Of a stretch of 64,000 bases of DNA, positions 50,525 through 61,764 are shown piece after piece; within the stretch, counting starts at the first letter, position 1; every line of letters begins with the position of its first letter. The translations under genes were made by a program, and so were the position numbers. The notes beneath the pieces were generated by a model, which worked only from the letters and a program-made list of their open reading frames with translations, searched no databases and was not told the origin of the DNA. Source of the DNA: Pseudorasbora parva (lineage: Eukaryota; Chordata; Actinopteri; Cypriniformes; Gobionidae); contig NC_090184.1 in NCBI RefSeq assembly GCF_024679245.1, forward strand, positions 15,829,644-15,893,643, given 5' to 3'.

Positions 50525-50845
50525 AAACTGGTATTAGACTTCCATTCAGAAGTTTGAGGGTCGATAAGGTTTTTTGATGTTTTTGAAAGAAATCTCAAGG
50601 CTTCATTTATTTTATCAAAACAGTGAAGCTGATTTGCTGCCTATTATTATCGATGTTGAAAACAGCTGTACTGCTTACTATTTTAAGGGTTCTCTGATGA
50701 ATAGTTCAAAATAACAGCATTTATTTTTGTAACAATGTAAAGGTCACTTTTGTTCATTGTATGTGTCCTCGCTAAATAAATGTATTAATTTCTTTAAAAA
50801 AAAAAAAATCTTACTAACCGTAAACTTTTGAATGGCAGTGTATAT
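50525..50845. repeat. cyprinid MITE-like repeat, same family as 12540-12850
   Basis: Starts ccattcagaagtttgagggt and ends taaacttttgaatggcagtg, an imperfect inverted pair; the interior has ttgaaagaaatctcaaggct and a tttattttatcaaaacagtg block. Confidence 0.75.
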
Positions 50846-50897
50846 AGATGAGTACCAAACTAAAATGTTCCTCCACCTTTTAATTGCAATATTACAT

Positions 50898-51427
50898 TTA
50901 AAGGGGTCATGACATGGATTTTTATTATTATTATTTTGATATGTTCCTTGAAGTTCACTGTTAATGTTAACAGTTCACTGTTAAAGCTATTTTGCACAAA
51001 AATAAATTATACATTAAAATATATGACCCTCTGTCTGAAATGATCAGTTTTTAAGGGGCGGCTCCTTTAAGGCGTGTCAGTAAACGGACGCTCTGTTATG
51101 ATTGGCTAACGGCATTGCATAGAAAGCGCTTTTGCGTGTAAGTTAGTGTGCTGAAAAGCAAGCGATGCAAACGGCAGTGGGCGGGGCCTACGGTGCGACG
51201 ACGTGAAACTATTGGTTGATGCCAATAACTATTTTGCCCGTGTGACATCACAGATACCACAATATCAAAACGAGCTGTTTTCGGAGCTTGATTAAATAAA
51301 TGTTTATTAGAATGAAGGGACCATTTTATGCTATGAAACTTGCAGGGTGTTATAAGACTTATACGACTTTCACTGATATGTCAAAAGATTAAGGCAAATT
51401 TAATTTCTCAGGTCATTACACCTTTAA
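50898..51427. mobile_element. TTAA-type element with AAAGGGGTCATGACA ends
   Basis: Begins ttaaaggggtcatgacatgg and ends ggtcattacacctttaa, with TTAA at both edges. Its right end is part of the tandem duplication at 51231-51732. Confidence 0.7.
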
Positions 51428-51732
51428 AACCTCTATTGGTCAAATATTTTATAGCTATTTGAATAGGCAGCTCAAACCTCTTTTGTTTAAATATTTTGCC
51501 CATGTGACATCACAGATACCGCAATATCAAAACGAGCTGTTTTTGGAGCTTGATTAAATAAATGTTTATTAGAATGAAGGGACCATTTTATGCTATGAAA
51601 CTTGCAGGGTGTTATAAGACTTTGACTGATATGTCAAAAGATCAAGGCAAATTTTATTTCTCACGTCATGACACCTTTAAAACCTCTATTGGTCAAATAT
51701 TTTATAGCTATTTAAATAGGCAGCTCAAAGTC
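51231..51732. repeat. tandem duplication, about 262 and 240 bp
   Basis: Copy 1 from 51231 and copy 2 from 51493. Both run from attttgcccrtgtgacatca through acaccttta and on to ttggtcaaatattttatagc and aggcagctcaaa, with about 95 percent identity by eye. Copy 2 lacks the 9-bp atacgactt-like insertion. Confidence 0.9.
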
Positions 51733-51799
51733 CTTTGTCCTTTGCAATTAAATGTCAGTGAATGAAACTCACAATCTAGTGTGACTGCCCCTTTAGGCT

Positions 51800-54398
51800 T
51801 TCAGTTGTGTTCCTATACGGTCACCCCATCGTTTTATCGTCCATCATAGGGTAAATAGAGTGGAATCTTTCTTTGTTGAAAACAAGTCTTCCAGTGTACC
51901 ACGTAATTGTCTGAGGTGCGTTTTTACACCAAGGACGGAATTGACCAGGGTTTAATGTGAGCCAGTGTTTAATGTAAGCACTACTGGATCAATGACTATC
52001 AGCTTTGCCCTTGACCATCTGCATGTCCTCTGACTACATCAGCCTTTTAAGAGTCATATACTGTACGACATGAGAGGGCTGGACCACATGTGCGTGTGTG
52101 ATGTGTGTGTGTGTGTGTGCGTGTGTTTGTACCGGAGGAGATTTAAAGAGGTTTTATAATATTGGAGGTTTGATGGATGTGTTCCTTTCACAAAATATGT
52201 TGACTTAATCCATGAAATGGAAAAATATCATCAGCAGACATGAATTATATCGTCACACACGTGTACATACTGTGGAGAGAGTCTAAACAGAACTGCTGTA
52301 TAATTGAAAAACTCGTATACAAATATTCCATAAAGATATAATCCTGAATAATCTCGTTTAATAGTAGAATTACATATATCGTAAGGGAATGTAAATAGAA
52401 AAGAATTAGTATTTATATTTCAAATATTTATTTACAAAGAAAATTATTTATTCATTCAGCAATTTTTGAATTGATTGTAATCATGGAAAAACATGGTAAA
52501 TGTACATCTCTTGCCAAATCACAAAATATGAATCGTGCCATATGAGAGGAAATAATTTTTTTTTTTTTTTAAACGAACCAATCTTTGCATTTTCATAAAG
52601 AAAAGGACAGTGCTGGGTCACGGCATCAAAACATATCATGTGTCTGATATTACCAGTTACTTTGTAAACCAGATGCAGTTTTATTCTAATGAAATCATCC
52701 TTTTTCACCGAGTCAAATTTGTGAACAAAAGCATATTTTAACCGCATAGTATTTTAAAATCATGTCTAATGTTTGCCATGAATGTCTGACATTTTTCATT
52801 AATTTTTACATTTGTAAAGACGACACTAATTTGCTACATTTAAGCAGCATCTGTGAGCGACTGATGCGGACTGTTCAATTCACGAGCACGAGCATATTAT
52901 TTAGTCCATGTGTGGTAGAAATAGAAGATATTAAAAACATTTATCTAAAGAACTATTTTATTTTTTTGTAAAATTGCAATGATTAAAAAAAGGAATATAT
53001 CAGATTTATTGAATAGACTAGTAAAATATCGTCTTGTGTAACTGTGAAACTTAAAAAGGAAAATAACTAAATGTACGTTTTAAACTTTAAAAATCGACTT
53101 GTGCTGAGGTTGCTGCTACCTTCATCAAAATGTAAATATATATTGCACTCCCCCAAAACATAAGACTGAAAAAAAAAACACGAAAGGTATAAAAAAATGA
53201 ATATTTATAGATGTTTTTTGCATTTAAATCGAAAGTGTATTTACATTCAGACACCCAAAAACTTTTTACAGGGTTTTGAGGATTACAACTAGGACTAGGA
53301 TGGTTTGGTCAAAAAAGTCACCGCCAGTCTGTCCTTATACTATTCAAACATACCTCATCTTTCCTCATATGTTGTCATGTCAAAGTTCACACTTGTAGTA
53401 GAAAGGTAGTGTGTAAAGGTTGTGGTCTATAAGTTCTTAGAAGTGATCTTTAACCAAGTCGTTGTTTGCAAAAAGAATCTGAATTTTAGCTAAGTAGGTA
53501 CGGTTTCTTTATCAGTATTCTAGTTATGCTCAACTGATCTTTTTTTATCCAAAACAGAAATTGCAAAGTACGTAATAAGTGCTACCTATCGTAATTCTTC
53601 CAAGTTTATTGCTTCAGTTCTAAAACGATAATCTTATCTGAAGGAACTTTTGCAGTGCTGTGCCGTGCGTTCGAATTTACAACACAAAAGACGAGTTTGG
53701 CTTCTTTGGAGTCCTATGCAATTACAGTTTAGTAAGTTCTTTAAGGATCTAAAATTACTTTCTACTGAATTGTTTATAGTGGTATAGGTATTATAGATTG
53801 AAATCAGAGCTTCCGTATCTGCCAGGGTGACCGCTTTATGAGAACTTTCCACATTATTTAAGTCATGCAAGGAAAAACATGCCGGGACTATGTCGCGATT
53901 AAGCCATATTGGCTGTTGGATAACAGAGGTTTCACTCTGCGGATGACAATGATGTCTGAAGTCCCGTTCATCATGATATATATAGAATATCTGAATTGAA
54001 TTCACATCGATGCAAAGGGCTTTTCGATATCATTTTATCAGATTCGTCTTATCCTTCCCCAAGGCTGAAGACATAAAGAAGAGTCATAAACCTTGTGTTG
54101 TACAGCATGTCGTTCCTTATCTCCCCTCGGAAGGGGCGGTAAACTCTAAAGTCACCCCGAATTGGCCAAAGCATAACTAGAAATGAGCACTGTGAAAAAT
54201 TCAAAGTTAGTGTTTCTTTCTCACATATCTGCATCACATTTGTTGGTGTTTTTTATTCTTATTTCGTGTCCTCGCTGTGGAGCACTGTTGTAAGGGAACC
54301 TGAAGTAAACACCTTTAGGGCAGATTCACTTTGGAAAGTGCTTTCTGTTAAAAACACGAGTCAGTGGGGGAAAAAATGCATGTTTAAAAATTTACATT
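51800..54398. other. candidate 3' UTR sequence without recognised repeats
   Basis: AT-rich, with a short GT tract near 52100. A 123-codon minus-strand open frame at 53634-54005 has no family features. The low transposon content compared with the introns fits transcribed UTR. Confidence 0.4.
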
Positions 54399-55046
54399 TG
54401 TTTTAACTTGAGCGTCACGTTTTTAGACGCTGCGTCATGCACGAGGCGCTGCAAAAGGCGCGAGCGCAACCGCCAAACACATCCGTCTAGCGTGCGTTTA
54501 CATTGAAAAACGATTGAAAAGTACCGCGGTTAACTTGGAAAAAATGCGCCCTGTGTGAATGGTTCACTTTTGCAGTTAAAAATGCGAGACGCCGGTCAGT
54601 AGAATGAAAGAGTGCAAGGTCTAGAGACGCGTTTTAACTCATTTTAATTTCAGACTTTTAGAATGCCATGTCGTGCGCAAGACGCGAGACACGAGCGCAA
54701 AGGTTAAAGACGTCCATCTAGTTTGTGTTTACATTGAAAAACAATGAAAAAGTAGAACGGTGAAATGGAAAACTGGTTCTGTGAATGGACCCTTAGTGTC
54801 CGTTTTAGCAGTTTTAAAAAATGCAAGACTCCGGTCAGTAGAACGAAAAAAAGTGCAAGGTCTAGAGACGCGTTTACTCATTTTAATTTGAGTACCACGT
54901 TTTTAGCAAGCCGTGTCATGCGCAAGACGCTGCAAAATGCAAAACACGAGCGCAGTGGCTGAAGACGTTTGTCAAGTACATGTTTACATTGAAAAAGAAT
55001 GGAAAAGTAGAATGAAAAAACGCATTCTGTGTGAATGTGCCCTTAG
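54399..55046. repeat. tandem repeat, about 240-bp unit, 2.7 copies
   Basis: Three diverged units share tttacattgaaaaa (54498, 54729, 54984), gtgcaaggtctagagacgcg (54612, 54853), gacgccggtcagtagaa/gactccggtcagtagaa and acgagcgca. Unusually rich in CpG (acgcg, gcgcg, gacgc) for the region. Confidence 0.85.
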
Positions 55047-57294
55047 AATGCATATAGATGAATCATGATGTTTTTATGCAAAGTTGACGTGTAACTATCC
55101 TGCAACAAGGCTATAGAGTGCAACAGTGTGGTTCCAGAAGTAAAAGCTCCATTGATTTACTCCATAGGGAAACTTTTTTAACCGATGACTTATAAACCTT
55201 TAAAGATAGCCTTACCGTGAGCTATGAGGTTGTTAATTGATAGCATTTGCTTCTGTTGAAGCCATCAGCCTGCGTTATTTCAAGTTGTTTTTTGTTTATT
55301 TTTTTGTTATAATTGTGTATAACTGTGGAATTCGTGGTAAAAAACTACATTACCCATGATGCTGTTCAGAAAATCCCACCAATCAGTGAGTCGAAACAGG
55401 CAAAACGCACCAAAATATCTCTTAAACCCTGCCCTCGGCATAATTTAGTCTCCCTTACACTCTCAAAATATCCACATATTTAGGCATTATAGCTGTCAAA
55501 ATGAACGTGTTAACACCTTTTTCGTCATCATTTGGCTGCGCTACAGTATGATCACGCTATCATTCATTCAACTACTATCATTCAAGCACAATAAGATGCA
55601 AAAAAAGAAGAACAAAGCTGTACTGGTACTGTGCTGTCTGTGAATTTCTTGTGATACACTCGACTCAAGTTCTCTTTCGTTCTTGAACAGGCAAAAATAC
55701 ACTGAGGATGAGAGTTGTGAGAAAAGACTGCTCTTGACTGAATCACTTTTGTAAGCTTTGATAAATATAATCTATATTTAGTTGATCATTTATGCAGTGA
55801 AGACTAAGTATTTATTAACTTTAATTATATTTCTTACGTGTTAGATCAAATATTTAAAATATCTGTTGTTTCTACATTCATTTGGAGATTAACTGTGATA
55901 TTATTACAATATAAAAAGATGTTAAAAATGTTAATGTTAGGTGCGATTAATCGTGATTATTTGTGCACTTAATTATTAAAAAAATGAATCAATTGGCTGC
56001 ACTAATAGGCATATTTTGCAATAGTCTTAAAATACATTGTTTACATATATAATCAACATTTTTAAATGCATATGTATCCAACGTTTGTAATTTGATTGTG
56101 ATGTTCGCAATGCTTCATGGGATTGTAGTTCTTTGTACCTTTGTATTTTTTTGCTTCCAACCAAAGTTTGTAAAGTTACGATTCATCTCATAGCAGGTTG
56201 GCTTGGTTCATGGCTTGTAACGCTTTTAACAAAGACTTTTTTGAAATCCTTATGTGAAAAATAATGGGAAAATAACTTCTGGAACCAAGAGGGAGGGCAC
56301 TGTTGCGCTCTATACTGGTAGAACGCAGTTTACTAGTCGACTAACAGGGCTTATAAAATAACCAGCGAATTGAATTTGAAGTTGCAGGTGTTTCAGAAGG
56401 TGCTAATGATTATTTAAGAGCGATTGCAGAAGCGGCGTGTGTGAAAATGTGTTCAGGTGCAATATTGAGAATGCTGACTCATAGAATGGGCTGTTTAGCT
56501 AGACTTGATGAAGTTACTCATGGGAAGAGAAGTTGCCACAGTTGATTTATCTTGTCATGTTGGGATACACCAGACGGAAAGGCCTTTGCAGTTTCTTTAG
56601 ATTAGCAGTAGAATTATTCATCATTCATCCAGTGCTCCCGATACCCGCTTCAGCATGTTGGTGTGTTAACCCAAAATCTCCAGGCCTCACCTCCGAATCT
56701 TAAGCGCTGATTGTGTTTTTTTTATTTTATGGCAACGTACGTCTTTCTGAAACTTCTGAAACTTTCCCAGCAATGTGTGCAAGAGTGTTTCTACACAGCC
56801 GACATTTCTACTTTCTCCATAGGAAGGCAGTTTGACACTTTTTTTTTTTTTTGTATGGTAGTAAGTGTAGATCCAAAGACAGTGATCTTGATTAGTGATG
56901 TGTTTTATGTTTTCTTCTCACAAGGAGTCAAAAGGAGTGTGTGTTTGTGAGCGTGACTGTAACAGGGAAAAAGGTAGAGTGCTTCTGTTTCTTTACGTAT
57001 ATGACTCTGTGACATATCACTTTATTGGAAAAAGAGAGGTTCAACCGTGGCAGTTGCTTTTGTAAATATATGACACATTATAGTCTTCTTCTATCTTAGC
57101 CTAGCTGTTTATTTTGTGTGTCCATGCAAGTTTAATATTTTAAAAATAAATAGAACATTGTGTCTCAATTGTGTTATATGAAAATATATTTAAACTAGAT
57201 ATCTTAAATTATTGTTTTATCTTGTCAAAAGCTTCTATGTTCTATGAATAATGGTTTCTCTGGACCATTTTATAGACTTGTCTGCACAAAATGC

Positions 57295-57300
57295 AATAAA
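57295..57300 (+). promoter_or_regulatory. candidate distal poly(A) signal AATAAA
   Basis: AATAAA in context gcaataaagttcaagtc, followed within 30-50 bases by a T/GT-rich stretch (attttttgtgttttc, then tttgtgtgg), as expected for a cleavage site. A second AATAAA lies about 150 bases upstream. Confidence 0.6.
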
Positions 57301-57616
57301 GTTCAAGTCATTTATTACAACTATTTTTTGTGTTTTCATTTGTGTGGTCATTTCTTCTAATATACAGTATGGTGTGGAGTCCTGAGTGAGAATTTTCTTC
57401 ACAGAAACGTATAAATGTACATTTGATTCTGAATATTTTAGTCACGATGAAATGTCACAATGTCTTTCCTCAGAAATTTGCTTTATTCATGGTCAAATAC
57501 AAAAAACATGAAGGTGAACAATGAACTGATATAAATATCTGGCCCTTTCTCCTATCTCATTTCAGTCACAGTGTGCAATGCTGTTGCAATTTTTAACAAA
57601 TTGTATCCTTAAGGAT

Positions 57617-58252
57617 AAACCCCATGAGATGCATCATCTCGTTTTCAAGGAGTTCCTAATAAAGTTAATATTTGATGTGTGTGTGTTGAATAATAAAAGA
57701 TACTGCGGCATAAAGGAGTTCAGTTCAACTCTAAATAGCCACATTGTAATTTAAAAGAAGTGTATGTAAGATTGTGGCCAAAACTGGTATTGCAATCACT
57801 ATCCCCTATCCCCCTTCCTCCTGACTCGAGGTTGCCAGATATCCATCAGGAACGTTTGCAGCTGTGGTAACTAGAGCAGATCTGGCAACCCTGATGCTCA
57901 AACACTACTGACTTCGTGATTCGTAGATAGGTGGAGGGTGGAGCTTCAGGCCAAAACACAACATGTCAACATCAACATCAGTTGAGGGCTGGACTACTGT
58001 TTTTACATGATTAAATTAACATGATTTCTTAATGTCTAGTGACATATCAGGGCCATGTTATGATTCATTGAAAAACATTTCTTACATACAGTTCCTTTAA
58101 AGTAAAATGTATCCACTTTCTGAAGAACTCCATCTTTTTGAAATGTTTAAATAGCTGCTGTCTTTTTTAAAGATGAAAGAGGCTGTCACATTCATGTGAT
58201 TCTAAAAGATGGAGTCCTTGAAAACGAGATGATGTATCTCAAGGGGTGTATT
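57617..58252. repeat. inverted repeat pair flanking about 550 bp
   Basis: The segment catcatctcgttttcaagga at about 57635 is matched in reverse complement by tccttgaaaacgagatgatg at about 58212. The homology spans about 40 bases on each side. Could be the ends of a transposon. Confidence 0.65.
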
Positions 58253-58519
58253 CTAAAGAATAAAACATTTTGACAGCCTCAACAGCTATTTAAATGCAAT
58301 CTTTAAAAAAAACGATGCAGTGTATCTTCAGGGTGTTTAAAATCCAATTTTTAATTGTTAGTTCACCCAAAAAAATGTAATTATCCCACAACTTAACCCT
58401 AAAGCCATAGGTGTATATGACTTTCTTTTTTCAGCCAAACACAATAGGATATATCCTGGCTCTTCCATGCTTTTTAATGGGAGTGAATGGTACCTTTTGT
58501 TTAACTTAAAAATGCATAA

Positions 58520-59928
58520 TTTAAAAATGATATGCACAGTACGGGAGGGCTAGGGCCAATTTATACAGAGGCATCACACAAGCCAAGCAGGAGTACAAGC
58601 ATCGAATTGAGAACAAATTCAATGAAAATAACCCCCGTGCTATGTGGCAAGGTGTAAGGAACATCACTGACTATAAGAAGAGCAATAGCCATCCCATCTC
58701 CACGGATCCCTCTCTTCCTGATCAGCTAAACACATTCTTCGCTCGCTTTGGGGAATGCTCCAGTTCCAGCAGGAGGTTAGACGCAGACGCAGACACCAGC
58801 TTTCCAGACATTCACTATCCAGAACTATCAGGTGAAGAGAGTACTATCCAACATCAACTGCAATAAAGCAACAAGACCAGATGGGTCAGGACGAGTACTG
58901 GAGGCATGTGCTGATCAGCTCACTGTAGTATTCACACACATCTTCAACCTGACATTACAACCAGCCACTGTCTCCTTCTGTCTAAAAACAGCTACTATAA
59001 TACCTACCTATACCCAAAACCTCTGTTATCACTAGCATGAATGATTACCGGACAATTGCTCTCACCCCGGTGATTATGAAATGCTTTGAGAGACTGGTTT
59101 TGTCTCACATTAAATCATGTATCCCCTCTGATCATGACAAACATCAGTTTGCATAGGAACAACAGATTCACAGACGATGCTATCTCAATGCAGCTCTTAC
59201 ACACTTGGAAAATTCCAAAAGCTACGTCAGGATGTTGTTTGTGGACTACTCTTCTGCGTTTAATACCATTAATCCAATAAAACTGGTCAACAAACTGCAA
59301 ATACTGGGTCTGGGAGCCCTTCTCTGCCACTGGATTGAAGATTTCCTCACTAATTGACCCCAGCACGTCAGGTTGGACCACCACTGCTCTCATAACATCA
59401 TTGTTAGCACTGTGGTCCCCCAAGGCTGTGTTCTCAGTCCAGCACTCTATTCTCTGTTCACCCACGACTGTGGCGAAGTAAAAAAAAAAAACATCCCACA
59501 GTGGTCTGTGTATTAATGGAGAGGAGGTAGAGAGAGTCTCAGGTTTTAAGTTTCTGGGAGTTCATATTACTGAGGACCTGACCTGGACTTTAAACACCAC
59601 CTGCATCGTTAAGAGAGCCCAGCAAAGACTATTATTTCTAAGGACCCTGAGACGCAACATGCTTCCCCAGAGGCTGCTGATCAGCTTCTACCGCTGCACG
59701 ATAGAAAGTGTTCTAACTTATTAATGTACTGTGTGGTATTCCAGCTGCACCGTAACGGGAAAAAAAGACCTGCAGAGGCTTGTGAAGACCGCTGAAAGGA
59801 TTGTCGGATCCCCACTTTTAAATTTGCGTGACATCCATTCAAACCGTCTTCTCACACGGGCTACAAATATCCAGCAGGGCCCTTCACACCCTGGAAACTA
59901 CTTTTTCACTATCCTCCCCTCAGATAGA
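58520..59928 (+). mobile_element. LINE (Jockey/CR1 superfamily) remnant
   Basis: Five-prime truncated, with many stops. Conceptual frames give the pre-RT region, most of the reverse transcriptase and the C-terminal region in the right order. The catalytic centre is lost (see the RT entry). The 3' end is cut by the TTAA element starting at 59929. Confidence 0.9.
58560..59925 (+). pseudogene. LINE reverse-transcriptase pseudogene lacking the FADD/YADD motif
   Basis: Recognisable in order: ITQAKQEYKHRIENKFNENN and MWQGVRNITDYKKSN (58570-58690); NCNKATRPDGSGRVLEACAD (58853-58912); [20 protein letters not shown] (59040-59099); RT motif A as [11 protein letters not shown] (about 59240); motif B as VPQGCVLSPALYSLFTHDC (about 59413-59470). 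The next expected block with the catalytic Asp pair is missing, replaced by a run of A at about 59480. Translation resumes with ERVSGFKFLGVHITEDLTW and RRNMLPQRLLISFYRCTIES (59530-59715), then KDLQRLVKTAERIVGSPLLN. Confidence 0.88.
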
Positions 59929-60703
59929 TTAAAGGGGTACTTCAGTGCTGGGAAGATGGATCTGTATTTAAACTAGGTCATCAATGTAGTATAAATGTGA
60001 AATTATTTTCTAGACTGAGAAAAGACTGAAAATGTATTTTTGGCTCATGGGGATGAAAGACTACAATTCCCAGAATGCTTTGCTGCCCTGTGAGGCCATT
60101 CCCAAAGCCACCTACTGGATTACTGTGGCTGAGTTGTTGAAGACACTACAATTAAAAACTGAACGTGTCTGTTCAATATGATGAGTGAGTCACCGCGTGA
60201 GTATCACAGCACTGAGCACTAACTGCAGGAGATAAATGAGCTGAATGAGCTCTCGTGATGAGAGCTGAGGTAATCGCGACTACACTCGTGGCATACATTC
60301 ACAACGCGAGTTCAGTCTGGCGCATGTCAGTTCATGCCTTTGCCAGCTTTCATAGAAATTAATTTGACAAGTTAAAAGACTTCCATTGCTCACCATAGCT
60401 CTGTTTAAATGAGTGCCTGTAGCTGATCTGAGCTCTGAGTGTAATCTCCCATCCCTCATGCGCGGGTTAAAAACATGCGGAAACGGCTCCCTCTGCTGGC
60501 TGTAGTCTTTAGCCTTTGGCCAAACATTCTTCCTTTGATGCAAATATCGTCAACATGCATCATAGGAGGAATTTTTCCAGAAATAAAATGCATAAATCTC
60601 TTGTCTCAGAGGGATATGAGGGGTGAAAGCACAATCATTTAAATATACTCCAGGGTTTCTACTGATAGAAGGCCATATGCTAATCGCTGAAGTAACCCTT
60701 TAA
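59929..60703. mobile_element. TTAA-site element with AAAGGGGTACTTCAG ends
   Basis: Begins ttaaaggggtacttcag and ends ctgaagtaaccctttaa; TTAA at both edges. Non-autonomous, 775 bp. Inserted at the 3' side of the LINE, so it is younger. Confidence 0.85.
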
Positions 60704-61170
60704 GAACTCCGCGAACACATAACCAGAGCTGTGGACAGGCTGCAGAAGTCATAGTAACCTTCACCGACATTAAACATACATACATATGTAGATAAAGTAT
60801 ACTATACAAGTATACTGTTTGTGTTAAAGTAAAAAAAAAAAAAATCTGCTCAATGGTGGGCGGAGATAGTGAAACTAAACTATAGCCTGTCAGCAGGGTT
60901 GGCTATTTGCATTCAGTGTAAACAGATACTAGCTGAATGCAAAGTGTTTAACAAATGTACCTGTAATGTGCTTGTTCAGTTGACATGTTGTTGAGACAAA
61001 TACAAAAGTCAAGATAAAAACATTTTTAATGAATGTTTGCCTGAGACTGCTAGAAAAGTCAGGTATGCACGGTTTCACACATTTGTTTTACCTTTAACAA
61101 AGCAGCATGGCTATAATAAAAACATACTTTTGTTCTATTTTATCAGTTGTGTTTGCAGTCCTTCAGGTCT
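60704..61170. other. intergenic, no gene seen
   Basis: AT-rich with a poly(A) run near 60830. Nothing recognised. Confidence 0.5.
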
Positions 61171-61174
61171 TCAG

Positions 61175-61337
61175 TAGTCCTGTAGCTCAAACATTGGAGC
61201 ATGTCACTAGTCAAGGTCATGGGTTTGATTCCCAGGAAATGCATTAACTAATTTCTAAGAAGGAAAGAAAATAAATGCAGGATATACCTTGAATGCAATC
61301 TAGGTTGTTTTTGATAAAGGCATCTGCCAAATGTAAA
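61175..61337 (+). repeat. tRNA-derived SINE
   Basis: Head: gtcctgtagctcaaacattggagc (box A region 61183-61200) and gggtttgattcccagg (box B 61222-61232), with tRNA-like spacing. Tail: gataaaggcatctgccaaat, the conserved 3' end shared with LINE partners in fish SINEs. Confidence 0.85.
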
Positions 61338-61604
61338 AACAAGGCTGAAATATACAGACACTTTTTGTATTTCCGGGTTTCTCAGAAGCGGAAGTTAGTA
61401 TCATTATACGGTAAACTTTTCTAATGGGGAATGAAAATATCATTTTTGGATTCCCATTTGCCTCAATAGCACAAGAAAGAATCCACAATAGCTTTGACTT
61501 TCCAAAAGAGGAAAACAATATAAACAGATTTCTTCAGATGAGAAACAAAATATGTTTTCTGTTATTAATATTATTACATTGTATTATGCATTGCAGTTAC
61601 ATGC

Positions 61605-61764
61605 ACGCTGTAAACCCAAATAAGTTGGCAAAACTCAAAATAATTTGAGGTAATCAGTTACATAAATTCAACGTTTTAGTTGGCAGAACTGGCAGTTTTT
61701 TATGTTCTACTCATAAATGTTAAGTTGTCTTAAATTTAAATATTTGAGTAAGCAGATTCATAGA
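61605..61764. repeat. left part of an AT-rich MITE split by the following element
   Basis: Starts cgctgtaaacccaaataagt and has aagttgtcttaaatttaaat-like runs of the 14031 family; the presumed remainder lies after 63222. Low certainty. Confidence 0.35.

Larger units (their letters stand above)
50032..57300 (+). other. slc12a5: candidate slc12a5 3' untranslated region (long)
   Basis: No coding exon or convincing ORF follows the stop until the LINE at about 58.5 kb. The last few hundred bases before 57300 are AT-rich, free of obvious transposons, and carry AATAAA at about 57145 and 57295. Repeats inside the stretch are listed separately. The extent is inference; a shorter UTR ending at an earlier site is possible. 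Confidence 0.5.

Noticed and set aside
53634..54005. 123-codon minus-strand open frame as a possible gene
   Set aside because: No recognisable domain, AT-rich composition, no splice-consistent extension; it lies in the candidate 3' UTR.
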